The notes beneath the pieces were generated by a model. That model made no database searches and was not told where the DNA came from. It worked only from the letters and a program-made list of their open reading frames with translations. Below, in pieces: positions 62,150 through 64,000 of a DNA stretch of 64,000 nucleotides. Position 1 is the stretch's first letter, and the number at the start of each line of letters is the position of its first letter. The position numbers were made by a program, and so were the translations under genes. This DNA is from Channallabes apus. Its lineage: Eukaryota; Chordata; Actinopteri; Siluriformes; Clariidae. The stretch is taken from assembly GCA_030522415.1 (NCBI GenBank), contig CM060109.1:26492392-26556391 (forward strand). The letters are read 5' to 3'.

Positions 62150-62230
62150 CTGAACATATCGACTTTTTGACAATGTCTATTGTAGAAAGTGTTGTACAGA
62201 CTACATTGAGTCAAGGATGAATAAAAAAAC
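62012..62230 (+). repeat. Dispersed repeat piece with (TG)n insert
   Basis: 62029-62076 (GTTCAGCACTATC...GGTTCGTAACCCAG) is similar to the 3' part of the repeat at 54783-55170. A (TG)n tract occupies 62121-62149. 62165-62210 (TTGACAATGTCTATTGTAGA) resembles the tail of a common fish repeat. Confidence 0.5.
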
Positions 62231-64000
62231 AAGAAAGACTAGAACGGCAGGTCGTTTCTCAGTGAGGGCAACATTAAAGAGAAGTAGGACGACTATGAGT
62301 AATGAGTAAGGACTGGGAGTTTCACAACTGACTCAAGACTGTGACTCGGGAAATGGAAACCTGTTAGATGACCCGTGACTGTCTGTTTCTTACTTCATAT
62401 TCAGTGAACAGGTGAAGAGAAACTACCATTCGTGTGAATAAGCAAGTCACATCTGTCAGTAAGGCTGATGCATTGCAGCCACCTTTGTAGTATCCTTGAG
62501 AGAGAGTGTGTGTGTGTGTGTGTGTTTGGGTGTCTGGGTATAAATGCAGGCTATTTTGTGTGTGATGCATATTTCATGCAGTGGGCTATGTTACAGTGCA
62601 GAGCTGGTTATTCTGAGTAAGTCTAGCATGAACCACATGAAAAAAATTTAATAAAAATTCTGTGCCATTAAAGCAAAAGTCTACGCTGTCATGACTGTTC
62701 CAGTTTAACATCTTCAGAGGGCCAGCGTCATGTTAAAGCCTTGTCCTCATGGGACCCCACTGATGAGACATGGCCTACCGGCTTGTCATTCTCAGCTGCC
62801 AAGTTGCATCACTAGCTGGATTTCAGGCTGTTCTAGAGGGGGAAAAAAAAACTGTTGTGTGTATGTGTGATATATAAGCGTTTTAGAGTCCCATATTTTA
62901 TCATTGATGATTCGAAGGAAGTGTTTGGATGAACTGCGAACAACAGGATAATCATATGTCTTTCTGTTCCTTTCTTTCAAATTCAAATCGCAATCAACAA
63001 ATCGCCTCAAAACACCCAGTTGCTGCATCTGTCAGAACTGTAGACTGAAGCAGTTTTAAATCAAACCCAGATTATAATCCTAAAGGTGTAATAAAGGCAT
63101 TCATGCTTATTTTTTGTCTTTTGAGCTCTTTGCTCTTCATCTTCATTACGGGAATAAATGCAAGTGCTTTTTGCGAGCCACAAAACTGCTTCGTTGGTCC
63201 TTTATGCACTAATATAGCCATCAAATGGAGACAGCCGTCTTGTTTATCCATGGAGAGATGGTGGTATTCCCTTTGTTCCCAGTGTAGCGCGTTCATGAGT
63301 AACTGGCTGTCACTTGGAGAATGAGCTGTTGATGATTCTGTCTCGGCTACAGACGCGGCTACGGCTGTAGGAACGTTTTCTGCATTAGAGAAGACTCCTG
63401 CAGGACACGAGGCTCGATCAAGCAGACCGTGAGGGTGATGATTAGTGCAAAGACAGCCCACCAGCATGCTTTTTTTTTTTCATATAAAAGAGTTTTACAG
63501 AACAGTTTGTCAAGAGAGTGAAATCAGCGTGACCGCGTGACTGCTGTGCTGGTCTCCGATCCAGCACATGGGAGTGTGTAATCATAGGTGTGGGAGGAGA
63601 GATGGCTCCGTCTGTGTGCGATCTGGAGGGAAAAAAAAACCAGTCAAGACACAGCATGACGGCTCACCACGTGATATTTCCTGACTCAGCTCTCAGTGTG
63701 GATAAGTAGAGCAGAGTGATGGGAATATGTTTCACATCTCAACAGGCGGCGTCAGAATGACGAAATAATCAATACTATGATGAATTATTTCACAATATGC
63801 TGTTATGAGATGTTTGCAGATATAATCAATGCTTTTTTAGTATCGCTGAAACTACTTCTATCTATATCTTGGCACCCTTGGATTATGCATATTTAGTTTT
63901 TTAGTCATATTAACACTTAGCATGTGAATGTTATTTTATTGCATTGTGATTTGTTTTCCAAAATTACTCCTGATATAAAAAAAATATTTTTATAGATTTA
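62231..64000. other. Non-coding DNA, no gene recognised
   Basis: Holds a (TG)n tract near 62505-62524 and short A- and T-runs. A 131-codon minus-strand frame at 63072-63467 was inspected; it has no recognisable domain and no strong splice context. Confidence 0.45.

Noticed and set aside
63072..63467. 131-codon minus-strand ORF that looks less repetitive than most
   Set aside because: No recognisable domain, no clear splice or promoter context, and the length is within chance for 64 kb; left as unannotated.

Overview
This window looks like a piece of a teleost fish nuclear genome. The reasons are the long non-coding stretches, very long (TG)n/(CA)n and (CT)n tracts, many diverged Tc1-like and mariner-like transposons, hAT elements with 8-bp target duplications, L2/CR1-, Rex- and L1-like LINE fragments, and a tRNA-derived Mermaid/V-SINE-type SINE. 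The SINE and Tc1 families would fit a catfish (Siluriformes), but I cannot prove the order from sequence alone. No bacterial genes, rRNA, genuine tRNA or CRISPR array were seen.

The only host-gene evidence is at 27.0-28.2 kb on the + strand. A GC-box and CpG-rich promoter-like block (27021-27590) is followed by about 550 bases with no ATG (27596-28145), then a 40-base coding exon (28146-28185). The exon encodes the start of a hydrophobic signal peptide and ends in a consensus splice donor in phase 1. I read it as the first coding exon of a secreted or membrane protein whose remaining exons lie outside the window or were not recognised. Everything to the right would then be intron 1 if no later exon lies in the window. 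I could not name the gene.

Left part (1-27 kb): upstream DNA with a truncated L2/CR1-like LINE (1-1420), a head-to-head pair of transposon fragments (3.85-4.45 kb), a compound TG minisatellite (5.56-6.14 kb), an internally deleted mariner (8.6-8.9 kb), several Tc1-like relics (15.6, 16.8 and 21.8 kb), an L1-like fragment (17.5-18.1 kb), a Rex/CR1-like LINE 3' end (19.2-20.1 kb) and a near full-length but broken Tc1-like element with both ends (22.67-24.23 kb).

Right part (28.2-64 kb): a long CT tract directly inside the presumed intron, a long-TIR MITE (28.9-29.3 kb), a Tc1-like element carrying a SINE insertion with clear target duplication (30.7-31.8 kb), a second Rex/CR1-like LINE (35.9-37.3 kb), an inverted pair of hAT MITEs around a hAT transposase relic and a mariner 3' end (37.5-41.6 kb), small TA-flanked MITEs (42.9, 43.9, 46.0 and 55.7 kb), a Tc1 relic (50.8-51.6 kb), a second copy of the internally deleted mariner (54.3-54.6 kb), a hAT element with an apparent solo LTR nested in it (58.1-58.9 kb), another hAT element with a residual transposase start (59.0-60.5 kb), and a Tc1/SINE nest (61.0-62.2 kb).

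The transposase reading frames seen here are interrupted or incomplete, so these copies are expected to be inactive. I found no convincing undescribed gene system. The most useful leads are the unidentified signal-peptide exon with its ATG-free leader, the solo LTR nested in a hAT element, and the mariner family that carries the same internal deletion in two copies.
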